A stretch of DNA of 25,171 nt, from the IMG/VR virus record IMGVR_UViG_3300032265_000773, positions 1 through 25,171 of that record, one strand, 5' to 3'. Position 1 is the stretch's first letter, and every line of letters begins with the position of its first letter. The notes beneath the pieces were generated by a model that saw nothing but the letters and a program-made list of their open reading frames with translations, did no database searches and was not told the origin of the DNA. Shown here in pieces: positions 1 to 8,446 of the stretch. The translations under genes were made by a program, and so were the position numbers. The DNA is from a virus.

Positions 1-188
1 GCCTAGCCGGCTTAGCTGGCACATTTGGAATTGGTGGAACAACAAGTGGCGGCCAAACTCACGTTCCGACCAAGAGTACTTTTACAGTAACACTTCAACC
101 AATTTACAGCCGTACAAGTGCTCGAAATTTTAGTCTTGATAGATTTGTATCAGGCGGGTATCTTAATAATTCATTTGGATATATTTAA
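1..188 (+). CDS. Baseplate tail-tube junction protein, gp48/gp54-like, C-terminal fragment
   Basis: An open frame enters from the left edge (first full codon at base 3) and stops with TAA at 186-188, giving 61 residues. They begin with a Gly-rich stretch (LAGLAGTFGIGGTTSGG) and end with STFTVTLQPIYSRTSARNFS followed by LDRFVSGGYLNNSFGYI. The 'TVTLQPIYSR...FSL..F..GG' ending resembles my recollection of the C-termini of the gp48/gp54 proteins, which cap the baseplate and nucleate the tail tube in T4-type phages. The position directly before a gp53-like gene fits this. Only the last 61 residues are present, so the assignment rests on a short motif and on context; another tube-associated structural protein is possible. 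Confidence 0.55.
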   Translation, partial: LAGLAGTFGIGGTTSGGQTHVPTKSTFTVTLQPIYSRTSARNFSLDRFVSGGYLNNSFGYI

Positions 189-190
189 TC

Positions 191-490
191 ATGGCACTAT
201 ACACAAACACTAGTCCATACTTTACTACACCCACCGTACAGACTTATCTTGATTTTTTACAAATCAGACCAGTACCTGCAGATGCAGATGATTTTCTCTA
301 TACAATTGAAGCACAGTATACATATCGTCCAGATCTATTAGCATTTGACCTATATGAGACTCCGGCACTGTGGTGGGTGTTTATACAGCGTAATCTTGAT
401 GTGTTACAAGATCCTATTTTTGATTTTGTTCCAGGCAAGCAAATTTATATTCCAAAAAAAAGCGGACTAACTTTATTGTTAGGATTATAA
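191..490 (+). CDS. 53: Baseplate wedge protein, gp53-like
   Basis: This 99-aa protein resembles the gp53 baseplate wedge family of T4-like phages. The recognisable core is 'YRPDLLAFDLYETPALWWVF' (about residues 45-64) followed by 'DPIFDFVPGKQIYIP' (about 74-88), the pattern of a short LysM-like fold. In T4, gp53 joins wedges at the baseplate centre and is needed for six wedges to assemble around the hub. T4 gp53 is about twice as long, so this is a compact form, as is usual in marine relatives. The ATG lies two bases after the upstream stop, with only a weak GGAT-type ribosome site, suggesting translational coupling. Confidence 0.8.
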   Translation: MALYTNTSPYFTTPTVQTYLDFLQIRPVPADADDFLYTIEAQYTYRPDLLAFDLYETPALWWVFIQRNLDVLQDPIFDFVPGKQIYIPKKSGLTLLLGL

Positions 491-491
491 T

Positions 492-2708
492 ATGGCCGAT
501 ATTACCGGAGCAACAAGCGCAGCTAGTCAAGTAATCAATACTGTATCTAATTCAGGACCTGTATCGGCGATAGGTGGCGCATTAGGAAATGTATCTAGTT
601 TATTTTCTGGTATTCCTAAAAAAGTATTTCCGCTACCAAATGTACTAGCGTCGTATGCTAGTTACGAATACGTGATAAGTTTATCATGTCTTACAAAAAA
701 ACAGTTAGAGCAACCTGACTTGACCTATATAGCCGGAGCACAATTACCTCTGCTAGCAAAAACAGCTAACATGGATCCTAACAATAGAATTACAACAGCA
801 TACGGTAAATTTGATTTCTTCATAGAGAATTTAGTAATGAACAATGCTATTGCACAAAAAAGTGGAAAGGCAATGTTTACTGGAAATATAACATTTGACA
901 TTATTGAACCGTATAGCATGGGGTTATTTCTGCAATGTGTACAAGAAGCAGCTTACAAAAACGGGATGAAATCATATACCGAAGCACCATTTCTTTTTAA
1001 AATTGAATTTAGAGGCGCCAAAGAAAACGGAGTAATGTCAACTGTTCCGGATAGTACTCGATATTTTGTCTTACGTTTTACAGAAATAGATTTTAAAGTC
1101 ACATCGGGTGGAACAGTATATCATTGTAAAGCATTTGATTGGTCGCATGGTGCTAAAACTCAAGAATTTAATAAACTAAGATCTGATCATGCAGTACAAG
1201 GAAAAACTATACGCGAGGTATTGCAATCGGGCCCTAATAGTTTACAGTCAGTAGTAAATGCAAAATTTAAAGACCTAGTTAAGCAAGGTGTATTAAAGGA
1301 TGCTGATGAAATTGCAATAATCTTCCCAACAGCAGATAAGATACCTTCTTCTGGTGCAATAGTAACCTCGTCACCCAATGTCACTGCTACACAGAGTACA
1401 AATCAACAAGCTACTAGCAGTATCTACTCTACACTCGGATTAACTAGGGATAACCAGCAAAATCTTATTCAACAAGATACCGCAGTAAATGAAATTGGGT
1501 CTTGTGCAATGGATTTTAGTTTTGATAGGAAACCAAACGCTGTTCCAACACCGGAAGATAGTATATGGGACCCAAATAAACAAACATGGGTTCGTTCAAA
1601 TATTAAAGTTGATCCTACTACGGGGGTGTTAACATTCCCCCAGGATAGTACTGTAACAAACGCGATTGTTCAAACAATATTATCGAGCGGCTATACTAAA
1701 AAAGCATTTGGTGAAAATGGACTAGATGATAAGGGACAGCGTAATTGGTTTAATATAGATACACAGGTATATATTATAAGTGATGCAAATTTAAAAGTTA
1801 CAGGTAAATTTACAAAATTATTAGTATATCGTATAGTACCTTACAAAGTTCATGCGAGTACTTTTCCAATGGCACCCGGAGTAAAACCTCCTTACAAACC
1901 ATTAGTAAAAGAAGCAGTTAAGTGGTATAACTATATTTATACCGGCAAAAATACAGAAGTAATTGATTTTAATATACAATTTAGTACAGCATTTGCAAAT
2001 TTAATGGCAGCAGATAGTTTTAGAAAGAATCCTAAAGTAATTGCTGGTGCTTCTGAAGGTAGCGGCGTCAACAAAGCAGATACTAATTCATCACCTAATC
2101 CAATCGGCGAAGGTAATGATGTGCAAAGAGGAAATGCGGTTTCAAAAATAGATCACACTATAACTAATAGTTGGTTCGATCGCCAAGGCGGCCCCGGTAT
2201 AGAAGATGATGCTACAAGGGCGGCCCGAGTATTTCATCAAGCTGCTACAAAAGGTAATGAGATGATGTCGTTAGATTTAAAAATAGTAGGTGATCCGTAT
2301 TTCCTTCCGGATAGCGGATCCGGAAATTATACAGCTAAACCGACTAGCCAACAAAATTTAAATGCAAACGGATCAGTAAATTATCAAAATGGTCAAGTTG
2401 ACATTATAGTAAATTTTAGAACACCGATTGATATAAATCAAGCTACTGGATTATATAATTTTGGTGCAGGTACAAAAACAGTTCCTGTGACGACATGGAG
2501 TGGACTGTACTATGTTACTAGTGTCAGAAACGAATTCCGCGGAGGAAAATTTACACAGACTCTTACTGGAAATAGAAGACCTAATCAAGAATTAGATGAT
2601 ACTGCTGTAGCTACAGGCGCACAATTAGGAAATGTTACCGAAGTTGTTAAAAAAATATCAGACTACGCAACTGGCGTAATTGGAGGACTCTTTGGCAAAT
2701 CCAATTAA
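492..2708 (+). CDS. Probable baseplate hub protein (gp27-like role)
   Basis: This 738-aa structural protein lies between gp53 and the gp5-like spike. I do not recognise it by clear family motif, but the C-terminal part reads like phage hub or tail proteins: 'QVDIIVNFRTPIDI' (about 635-648), then 'WSGLYYVTSVRNEFRGGKFT' and 'QTLTGNRRPNQE' (about 673-705), the pattern shared by hub proteins ending in a beta-barrel before the spike. Residues 1-45 are Ala/Ser/Gly-rich, an apparently folded part runs from about 50 to 270, and a Ser/Thr/Gln-rich linker covers about 285-325. No enzyme motif, signal peptide or membrane segment is evident. T4 gp27 is about 390 aa, so this would be a much larger version. 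The start ATG follows AGGA at 481-484 with a 7-base spacer. Its last 17 bases overlap the next gene. The hub role is inferred from context and the C-terminus. Confidence 0.55.
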   Translation: MADITGATSAASQVINTVSNSGPVSAIGGALGNVSSLFSGIPKKVFPLPNVLASYASYEYVISLSCLTKKQLEQPDLTYIAGAQLPLLAKTANMDPNNRITTAYGKFDFFIENLVMNNAIAQKSGKAMFTGNITFDIIEPYSMGLFLQCVQEAAYKNGMKSYTEAPFLFKIEFRGAKENGVMSTVPDSTRYFVLRFTEIDFKVTSGGTVYHCKAFDWSHGAKTQEFNKLRSDHAVQGKTIREVLQSGPNSLQSVVNAKFKDLVKQGVLKDADEIAIIFPTADKIPSSGAIVTSSPNVTATQSTNQQATSSIYSTLGLTRDNQQNLIQQDTAVNEIGSCAMDFSFDRKPNAVPTPEDSIWDPNKQTWVRSNIKVDPTTGVLTFPQDSTVTNAIVQTILSSGYTKKAFGENGLDDKGQRNWFNIDTQVYIISDANLKVTGKFTKLLVYRIVPYKVHASTFPMAPGVKPPYKPLVKEAVKWYNYIYTGKNTEVIDFNIQFSTAFANLMAADSFRKNPKVIAGASEGSGVNKADTNSSPNPIGEGNDVQRGNAVSKIDHTITNSWFDRQGGPGIEDDATRAARVFHQAATKGNEMMSLDLKIVGDPYFLPDSGSGNYTAKPTSQQNLNANGSVNYQNGQVDIIVNFRTPIDINQATGLYNFGAGTKTVPVTTWSGLYYVTSVRNEFRGGKFTQTLTGNRRPNQELDDTAVATGAQLGNVTEVVKKISDYATGVIGGLFGKSN
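2682..2694 (+). promoter_or_regulatory. Ribosome binding site and TTG start of the gp5-like gene, inside the hub gene
   Basis: GGAGGA at 2682-2687 is the strongest Shine-Dalgarno match in the window and lies 4 bases before an in-frame TTG at 2692. The longest open frame begins at another TTG (2680), but that codon lies before the GGAGGA and has no ribosome site of its own. No in-frame ATG occurs before the conserved OB-fold. The TTG at 2692 is therefore the more likely start, giving MANPINN as the N-terminus. The initiation signal overlaps the last codons of the hub gene, tying synthesis of the two proteins together. Confidence 0.65.
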
Positions 2709-4248
2709 TAATCAGGATTATACAGCAAATATTCCGCATGACGATTCAAAAATTGATGCCGGTCCGTACCTAGCTAAGGTAGTAGGTCACTTTGAACCTA
2801 ATTACATGGGCGTTCTCGAAGTACAACTGATTAAACCAACAGGTAATGATAGTTCCGCCGGACAAACATTTAAAGCACGTATGATGACTCCATTTTTTGG
2901 TGCAACAGGAGATCAATTTATTAGAGATACTGTTGACGATTATAATAATACACAAAAGAGTTATGGTATGTGGATGGTGCCTCCGGATGTTGGTGCGCTG
3001 GTGATGGTTATATTTGTCAACGGTGACTCGTCACAACCTTTTTGGATAGGATGTGTACCGCCAGAAGATGCTAATTTTATGGTGCCTGGAATTGCTGCAA
3101 CTGAATATACCGTCGACGGCGGCGATTTTCAAGATGCAAGCGGTCGAGCCGGCCGTGTTCCTGTAGCAGAATATAACAAAGTAGTTAACGGAAAAGAAAT
3201 ACCTGATGCAACTAAAGTTACTAAACCTAAACATCCTTTTACTAGTATCCTATCAAATCAAGGATTATTGTTAGACGACATACGAGGCATTACTACAAGT
3301 AGCGGACGCCGCGAAATACCAAGTATGGTGTTTGGTATATCAACTCCGGGGCCTATAGATAAACAACCTAATGCTCAACGCGGTGAGATTGGTAAAGCAG
3401 ATAGTCCAGCACAGAACGTGCCAGTTAGTCGTCTTGGCGGCACTACATTTGTAATGGATGATGGCGATGATAAGTTTATAAGAAAAACAGCAGCTAATGC
3501 CGGCCCGCCTATTTACGAATCAATAGAAGGACTAGCTGATAATGCAACACCATCCGGAAATGTTACTATTCCGCATAACGAATTAGTTAGGATTAGAACA
3601 CGCACAGGTCATCAGATATTGATGCATAATTCTGAAGACTTAATTTACATTGGCAATGCCTCGGGAACTACCTGGATCGAATTGACTAGCAATGGTAAAA
3701 TAGATATCTATGCTAAGGATAGTATTAGTATACACACAGAAGCTGATATGAATTTTTATGCTGATAGAGATATTAATATGGAAGCTAAACGAAATATTAA
3801 TATGAAAGCAACAGGTAATGTACAAGTTGAAAGCGGAAAAAATACAACTCTAATGGTTGGACAAAATGGTTTTATTACAACCACCGCGGCATTTAATATT
3901 AACAGCGCCAACAATTTTTTTACTGCAACAGGCACAACACACATTAAGAGTACTACACAATATAATTCAGGTACTGCTGCTTATTCACATTTTGTAACTG
4001 GTGGCACAGCAGATGCTGCCGCAGCAGGTAAAGGTACAAAACTAACTACACATACCAATCCGGGTATCACAGTTGCTAGTATTTTAAAACGTATACCTGC
4101 GCATGAGCCGTACGCACATCACGAAAATTTAGACCCAACTGCGTTTACTCCAGCAAAGACAGATAGAGATGTTGCTGGCAATTTAGCTACGCCAAAAGCA
4201 TTTAACAACTACTCTACGTCAGTTGACACATTTAGGAAAGGAACATAA
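2692..4248 (+). CDS. 5: Baseplate central spike protein, gp5-like, without a lysozyme domain
   Basis: A 518-aa protein (from TTG 2692). Residues about 22-125 fit the gp5/VgrG OB-fold: 'GPYLAKVVGHFEPNYMGVLE', 'KARMMTPFFG', then 'MWMVPPDVGALVMVIFVNGD' and 'FWIGCVP'. A loop-rich linker follows to about 280. After 'VRIRTRTGHQILMHNSED', residues 337 to about 424 form regular eight-residue repeats (IDIYAKDS, ISIHTEAD, MNFYADRD, INMEAKRN, INMKATGN, VQVESGKN...), the signature of the triple-stranded beta-helix needle of gp5 and VgrG. The C-terminus carries 'RIPAHEPYAHHENLDP'. T4 gp5 has a lysozyme domain between OB-fold and helix; none is visible here, so the spike probably punctures without digesting peptidoglycan. 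It should sit on the upstream hub protein as a trimer at the tail tip. Confidence 0.85.
   Translation: MANPINNQDYTANIPHDDSKIDAGPYLAKVVGHFEPNYMGVLEVQLIKPTGNDSSAGQTFKARMMTPFFGATGDQFIRDTVDDYNNTQKSYGMWMVPPDVGALVMVIFVNGDSSQPFWIGCVPPEDANFMVPGIAATEYTVDGGDFQDASGRAGRVPVAEYNKVVNGKEIPDATKVTKPKHPFTSILSNQGLLLDDIRGITTSSGRREIPSMVFGISTPGPIDKQPNAQRGEIGKADSPAQNVPVSRLGGTTFVMDDGDDKFIRKTAANAGPPIYESIEGLADNATPSGNVTIPHNELVRIRTRTGHQILMHNSEDLIYIGNASGTTWIELTSNGKIDIYAKDSISIHTEADMNFYADRDINMEAKRNINMKATGNVQVESGKNTTLMVGQNGFITTTAAFNINSANNFFTATGTTHIKSTTQYNSGTAAYSHFVTGGTADAAAAGKGTKLTTHTNPGITVASILKRIPAHEPYAHHENLDPTAFTPAKTDRDVAGNLATPKAFNNYSTSVDTFRKGT
3700..3963 (+). repeat. Octad (24-bp period) repeats encoding the spike beta-helix
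   Basis: About eleven consecutive eight-residue units (24 bases each) run in register from residue 337 of the gp5-like protein. The pattern alternates hydrophobic and polar residues, with Ile/Met/Val at positions 1 and 3 and Asp/Asn near position 8. The first seven units are very regular, and later ones (GFITTTAA, FNINSANN, FFTATGTT) are looser. This is the architecture of the T4 gp5 C-terminal needle, whose octads intertwine in a trimer. The DNA itself is not a close tandem repeat; the period is at the protein level. Confidence 0.75.
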
Positions 4249-4250
4249 TT

Positions 4251-4694
4251 ATGAGTTCTCCTGCGACACTTTACAATAAAATAGTACTAACAGGTGCTAA
4301 AAATAATGATCAAAATATCCTACAGCAGTATAGGGGATTTAGCACAATCAGTCCTGATACAGAAAACTATGCACTGTATGATTATCAGTTAGTTAAACAA
4401 GATTTGTTAAACAGCTTTTATATTCGTCAAGGCGAGCGCCTAATGAATCCAACCTACGGATGTATCATATGGGATCTGTTGTTTGAGCCCTTAACAGACG
4501 GTCTTAAAAATCTTATTTTGCAAAATGTACAACAAATTGTTTCTAATGAACCAAGGGTACGTGCAGATCAAATTTTAGTTACTCCGTATGAAAGTGGAAT
4601 ACAAATAGAGCTACAGTTGACCTACATAACATATAATCTACAACAGTCCTTGCAGATTAAGTTTGATCAGGCCAACGGACTGATAACACAATAA
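4251..4694 (+). CDS. 25: Baseplate wedge protein gp25 (GPW/gp25, TssE family)
   Basis: A 147-aa protein of the gp25 family, the most widely conserved wedge protein of contractile tails and the equivalent of TssE in type VI secretion. Key features are 'VKQDLLNSFYIRQGERLMNP' (about 48-67), 'YGCIIWDLLFEPLT' (about 69-82), then 'VQQIVSNEPRVRADQILVTP' (about 93-112), which carries the family's E-P-R motif, and a C-terminal beta strand pair ('GIQIELQLTYI'). It binds gp6 and the sheath in the wedge core. Despite the historical label 'lysozyme-like', the family is structural. The start is two bases after the spike gene stop and is preceded by AAGGA at 4238-4242, an ideal 8-base spacer. Confidence 0.92.
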   Translation: MSSPATLYNKIVLTGAKNNDQNILQQYRGFSTISPDTENYALYDYQLVKQDLLNSFYIRQGERLMNPTYGCIIWDLLFEPLTDGLKNLILQNVQQIVSNEPRVRADQILVTPYESGIQIELQLTYITYNLQQSLQIKFDQANGLITQ

Positions 4695-4715
4695 AATACG
4701 TAGATTATTATACAA

Positions 4716-4723
4716 AATAAATA
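4716..4723 (+). promoter_or_regulatory. Late-promoter-like box (AATAAATA) before gp6
   Basis: The 47-base gap between gp25 and gp6 contains AATAAATA at 4716-4723, seven of eight matches to the T4 late promoter TATAAATA and a full match to the NATAAATA form reported for marine T4-like cyanophages. It lies 18 bases before the gp6 start, so a transcript beginning about 5-7 bases downstream would have a very short leader carrying the ribosome site. It is the only such box I found in a non-coding position. In AT-rich DNA a chance match is possible. Confidence 0.5.
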
Positions 4724-4730
4724 CAGATAT

Positions 4731-4744
4731 AGGGATAATTCATG
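4731..4744 (+). promoter_or_regulatory. Ribosome binding site and ATG of gp6
   Basis: AGGGA at 4731-4735 lies 6 bases before the ATG at 4742. It follows the late-promoter-like box directly, so gp6 and the giant gene after it could be expressed from their own short-leader transcript as well as by read-through. Confidence 0.6.
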
Positions 4745-7700
4745 AGTGTAACCACAAGACAGAATAGGCTATTACTAGCCCAAGATTGGAAGAAGATATA
4801 TCAATCTTTCCGCAATGCAGACTTCACTAGCTATGATTTTGAAAATCTGCGTCGCACAATGATTGACTATATCCGCACGAATTATCCGGAAGATTTTAAC
4901 GATTATGTTGAGTCTAGCGAATACCTTGCCCTAATAGATATGATAGCATTCTTGGGCCAAAGCATAGCTTTCCGCGTTGACCTAAATGCTCGTGATAACT
5001 TCTTAGAATTAAGCGAGCGCAGAGACAGTATCCTTCGTCTTGCTCGCATGATCAGCTATAATGCTAAACGTAATAATGCTGCCAACGGTCTGTTAAAAAT
5101 CACCAGTATCACTACAGATGAAGGTATTATTGACTCTAATGGGCGTAACCTTGCTGGGCAACCTGTTGTATGGAATGATGCAAGTAATACTAATTGGTAT
5201 GATCAATTTATCAGAGTGCTGAACGCTGCCTTTCCTAGTACACAACAGTTTGGTAGCCCATCGGATTCAGCAAACATATATGGAATACCGACACAACAGT
5301 ATAGAATTAACAGTGCTGTTACCGGTGTTCCTGTTTATAGTTTTACAAAAACAGTTGCTGGCAGATCGATGGCATTTGAAGTCACCAGTACGACATTTAA
5401 AGGGCAATCATATATCTATGAAGAAGCTCCAAAGATTGGAAATACCCTAGCATGTGTCTACAGAGATGACGGACACGGTCCAGGAAGTTCTGCTAATGGA
5501 TTCTTTTTTAATTTTACTCAAGGCACACTGAATCAAGGTGTTTTTAATATTAGTCAACCAAGCAGTAATCAGAGTATTGATATCGATGCAAACAATATTA
5601 ATAATTCCGATGTTTGGCTATATCGTTTAGACAATAACGGTGCGGAGTCTGAATACTGGACACAGATTCCATCATTAACTGGTAACAATGTAATTTACAA
5701 CAGCTTGAATAAAAATATTAAAAATATTTACGCTGTTATTAGCAGAGTGTCTGATCAAATCAGTTTACAATTCAGCGACGGTACATTTGGTAATTTACCT
5801 CTTGGTAATTTTAGAGCATACTACAGAGTAAGTAACGGTCTTTCTTATACTATCAATACCGCAGATATAAAAAGTGTTGCAATATCAGTGCCATATACAA
5901 ATGCTAGCGGACAGACACAAACACTATCAATAACACTAGGATTAACAATCGGTGTTTCTAATGCATCGGTAACAGAAACAAATGATAGCATTAAAACTAA
6001 TGCTCCTCAAACATACTATACACAAAATAGAATGATCACTGCTGAAGATTACAACATTAGTCCGTTATCTTCTAGCACCCAGGTTGCAAAAGTCAAAGCA
6101 ATCAATCGAACAAGCAGCGGAGTTAGCAGATATTTTGACCTGATAGATCCAACAGGCAAGTACGGATCAACAACATTATTTGGCACTGACGGCATATTAT
6201 TCAATGAAGTGTATAAGTCAACTTTCTTGTTTTCTTATTTGACAAAGACTGATATCTATGATACTATCTATAATAATGTTTATGAAATTTTAAAAACAGA
6301 CGATTTAAAAAATTATTACTACGGTAACTATATTAACACAATTCAATCTACTTCACAATATACTTGGTATCAAGAAACTGCTGACTCAATATCCGCTACA
6401 GGTTATATTGGAGACGCAGTTACCAAAGTTCCACTAGCAGTAGGACAGTTTACAGCAACAACTTTAAAATATTTTCAAGTAGGTAGTCTTATAAAATTTG
6501 TCCCCCCAGCCGGCTACTATTTTGACGGCAGTAATTATAATACACTAATGCCATTAACTCAAGGTGCTACTTTGCCACCGGCTGCACTAATGTATATCTG
6601 GGCAGAAGTATCAAAGGTAGTCGACGATGGTACAGCGGCATATTCATCAACTGGACTTAAAACATTAGCCAGCGGATTAGGACCAGTCACTTTAAATAAA
6701 CCATTACCGTCACTAGTAGATAATTCTGGAACTCATTCACCATATATTGCTCAAATTATCCCGCCTTGGAATACTACTATACCATCGTCAGTAGTCACAA
6801 CAATGATTGATCTAATCTATGCTAATAAGACATTTGGTCTACGTTATGAAGCTGTTACACAGACATGGCAGATTATATATGAAAGTAATTTAGATAGGGT
6901 AAATGCATTCAGTCTAGGCAAACAAGGTGATGTAACAAATCAAAATCTAGATTCTAGTTGGCTTTTATTATTCACAACAGATAATGTAGTATACACAATT
7001 ACCAATCGTGCCAGTAGATACATTTTTGAAAGCAATAAACAGATTAGTTTCTATTTTGATTCAAGCAAAAAAATCTATGATAGTATTAATAATATGATTG
7101 TAGAAGATAATATCAACATCTTAAGTATTAATACACGACCTAATTCAGTAATGCCGTTTGGTCAAGATTACAAATGGAAGATAGTCAACGAGTGGCAAGG
7201 GCTTGACGGATACGTTGATAATAGCAAGTTAGTTATTGGATTTGCTGATTCATCAGTCAACGGCACAGTGGACAATCCACAGCTATTCTTAGACCTAGTG
7301 ACTCCAGTAGTTTCAACTTTTGCTACGGGTACAGTGTTTCAAAATACGATAGTAGTAGCAGACTCAACAGGGCTAGTTACTGGAATGAATGTTACAGGTC
7401 AAGGAATTGGTAATTATGCTACTGTACTATCGGTAAACAGTATTACTAGCACAATTACATTGAGTGTTCCTAATTCCGGAACTTTAAATGCAACACTTGT
7501 AACATTTAATTTAGTAACTTATATTGTAGAAGAAAAATATGTAATAGCTCAAGGACAAGAAGATTATCGATATGTATATAACGACCCGGCTAATCCAGTG
7601 GTACTAGTTTTACCAAGTCAGATCTACCTTGATACATTGTCACAATATACTGACGGACAGTATTTTTATTTCCAAGACACCGATGTAGTCAAACAATTAA

Positions 7701-8446
7701 ATTTAAACACAGCTAGACTTATTCCATCATTAGATTATAAAGTATACGTTGGCCGCGATGATCTTAAATTTCAGTATAAGCACAATGCCGACTATGAAAG
7801 TAGAATAGATCCTGGTGCAAGTAATATTGTTGATGTATATGTACTAACACAAAATTACGATACTGCTTATAGGCAGTGGCTTGCAGGTACAAAGAAAACA
7901 CAACCATTGCCTCCGGGTACTGACGAATTATATGATTTATTATCACCTAAACTTAATTTAATTAAGAGTTTGTCAGATGAAATTGTTTATCATTCTGTGA
8001 AATATAAAAAATTATTTGGTCAAACAGCACCAGCAGAATTGCAAGCATCATTTAAGGTTATTAAAAATACTAGCGAAGTACTAAGTGATAACGATGTTAA
8101 ATCTAGAATTATCACAGCAATCAACGATTATTTTAGTTTAGGTAATTGGGATTTTGGTGATACATTTTATTTTACAGAAATGGCAACGTATGTGATGACA
8201 AAAATGGCACCTGACATTTCTAGTTTTGTAATTGTCCCACGCTTAGGTGGTCTAGGATTTGGTAGTTTATTTGAGATAACAAGTGCTAGCAACGAATTAT
8301 TCATAAGCACCGCAACAGTTAGTGATATTGACATTATTACAGATATTACTGCTACAGAAATTAAATCAATCGCAGGTACAACAGTGACTACAAATGCAAC
8401 AAGTCAAGTAATAACAAGTTCAACATACGGATCAACAAATGGCTGA
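4742..8446 (+). CDS. 6: Baseplate wedge protein gp6, enlarged
   Basis: A 1234-aa protein. The N-terminus ('LLLAQDWKKIYQSFRNADFT' then 'DFENLRRTMIDYIRTNYPED' with 'SSEYLALIDMIAFLGQSIAF' and 'ERRDSILRLARMISY', about residues 10-110) is characteristic of T4-like gp6, as is the ending ('FVIVPRLGGLGFGSLFEI' plus 'NELFISTATVSDIDII', about 1160-1200). In T4, gp6 dimers form the iris ring that joins the six wedges and drives baseplate expansion. T4 gp6 is 660 aa, so this version is nearly double; the middle (about 140-1050) is expanded with beta-rich segments. Residues about 855-925 are a module also found repeatedly in the next gene. The gene ends by overlapping the giant gene by 8 bases. Confidence 0.88.
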   Translation: MSVTTRQNRLLLAQDWKKIYQSFRNADFTSYDFENLRRTMIDYIRTNYPEDFNDYVESSEYLALIDMIAFLGQSIAFRVDLNARDNFLELSERRDSILRLARMISYNAKRNNAANGLLKITSITTDEGIIDSNGRNLAGQPVVWNDASNTNWYDQFIRVLNAAFPSTQQFGSPSDSANIYGIPTQQYRINSAVTGVPVYSFTKTVAGRSMAFEVTSTTFKGQSYIYEEAPKIGNTLACVYRDDGHGPGSSANGFFFNFTQGTLNQGVFNISQPSSNQSIDIDANNINNSDVWLYRLDNNGAESEYWTQIPSLTGNNVIYNSLNKNIKNIYAVISRVSDQISLQFSDGTFGNLPLGNFRAYYRVSNGLSYTINTADIKSVAISVPYTNASGQTQTLSITLGLTIGVSNASVTETNDSIKTNAPQTYYTQNRMITAEDYNISPLSSSTQVAKVKAINRTSSGVSRYFDLIDPTGKYGSTTLFGTDGILFNEVYKSTFLFSYLTKTDIYDTIYNNVYEILKTDDLKNYYYGNYINTIQSTSQYTWYQETADSISATGYIGDAVTKVPLAVGQFTATTLKYFQVGSLIKFVPPAGYYFDGSNYNTLMPLTQGATLPPAALMYIWAEVSKVVDDGTAAYSSTGLKTLASGLGPVTLNKPLPSLVDNSGTHSPYIAQIIPPWNTTIPSSVVTTMIDLIYANKTFGLRYEAVTQTWQIIYESNLDRVNAFSLGKQGDVTNQNLDSSWLLLFTTDNVVYTITNRASRYIFESNKQISFYFDSSKKIYDSINNMIVEDNINILSINTRPNSVMPFGQDYKWKIVNEWQGLDGYVDNSKLVIGFADSSVNGTVDNPQLFLDLVTPVVSTFATGTVFQNTIVVADSTGLVTGMNVTGQGIGNYATVLSVNSITSTITLSVPNSGTLNATLVTFNLVTYIVEEKYVIAQGQEDYRYVYNDPANPVVLVLPSQIYLDTLSQYTDGQYFYFQDTDVVKQLNLNTARLIPSLDYKVYVGRDDLKFQYKHNADYESRIDPGASNIVDVYVLTQNYDTAYRQWLAGTKKTQPLPPGTDELYDLLSPKLNLIKSLSDEIVYHSVKYKKLFGQTAPAELQASFKVIKNTSEVLSDNDVKSRIITAINDYFSLGNWDFGDTFYFTEMATYVMTKMAPDISSFVIVPRLGGLGFGSLFEITSASNELFISTATVSDIDIITDITATEIKSIAGTTVTTNATSQVITSSTYGSTNG
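7303..7515 (+). repeat. G-M-x-V-x-G-x-G-I module inserted in gp6
   Basis: Residues about 855-925 of gp6 read 'TVFQNTIVVADSTGLVTGMN' then 'VTGQGIGNYATVLSVNS' and 'TSTITLSVPNSGTL', ending before 'YIVEEKYVIAQG'. This is the same pattern (short strand, 'GL..GM.V.G.GI', 'T.V..V', 'T.TLS.P') as modules in the giant protein downstream. The flanks, 'NPQLFLDLVTP' and 'YIVEEKYV', look like adjacent parts of one gp6 segment, so the module appears to be an insertion. It is a small, Thr/Val/Gly-rich beta domain of unknown function that I associate with phage tail proteins. Confidence 0.6.

Noticed and set aside
725-4000. Minus-strand open frames of 60-70 codons across the hub and spike genes
   Set aside because: They lie wholly within strongly supported + strand genes, lack ribosome sites and have compositions expected of antisense frames in AT-rich coding DNA.
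4251-4694. Lysozyme activity for the gp25 protein
   Set aside because: The old lysozyme label of this family is not supported; gp25/TssE proteins are structural wedge components.
4695-4741. Terminator between gp25 and gp6
   Set aside because: No GC-rich hairpin followed by a T-run is present in the 47-base gap.
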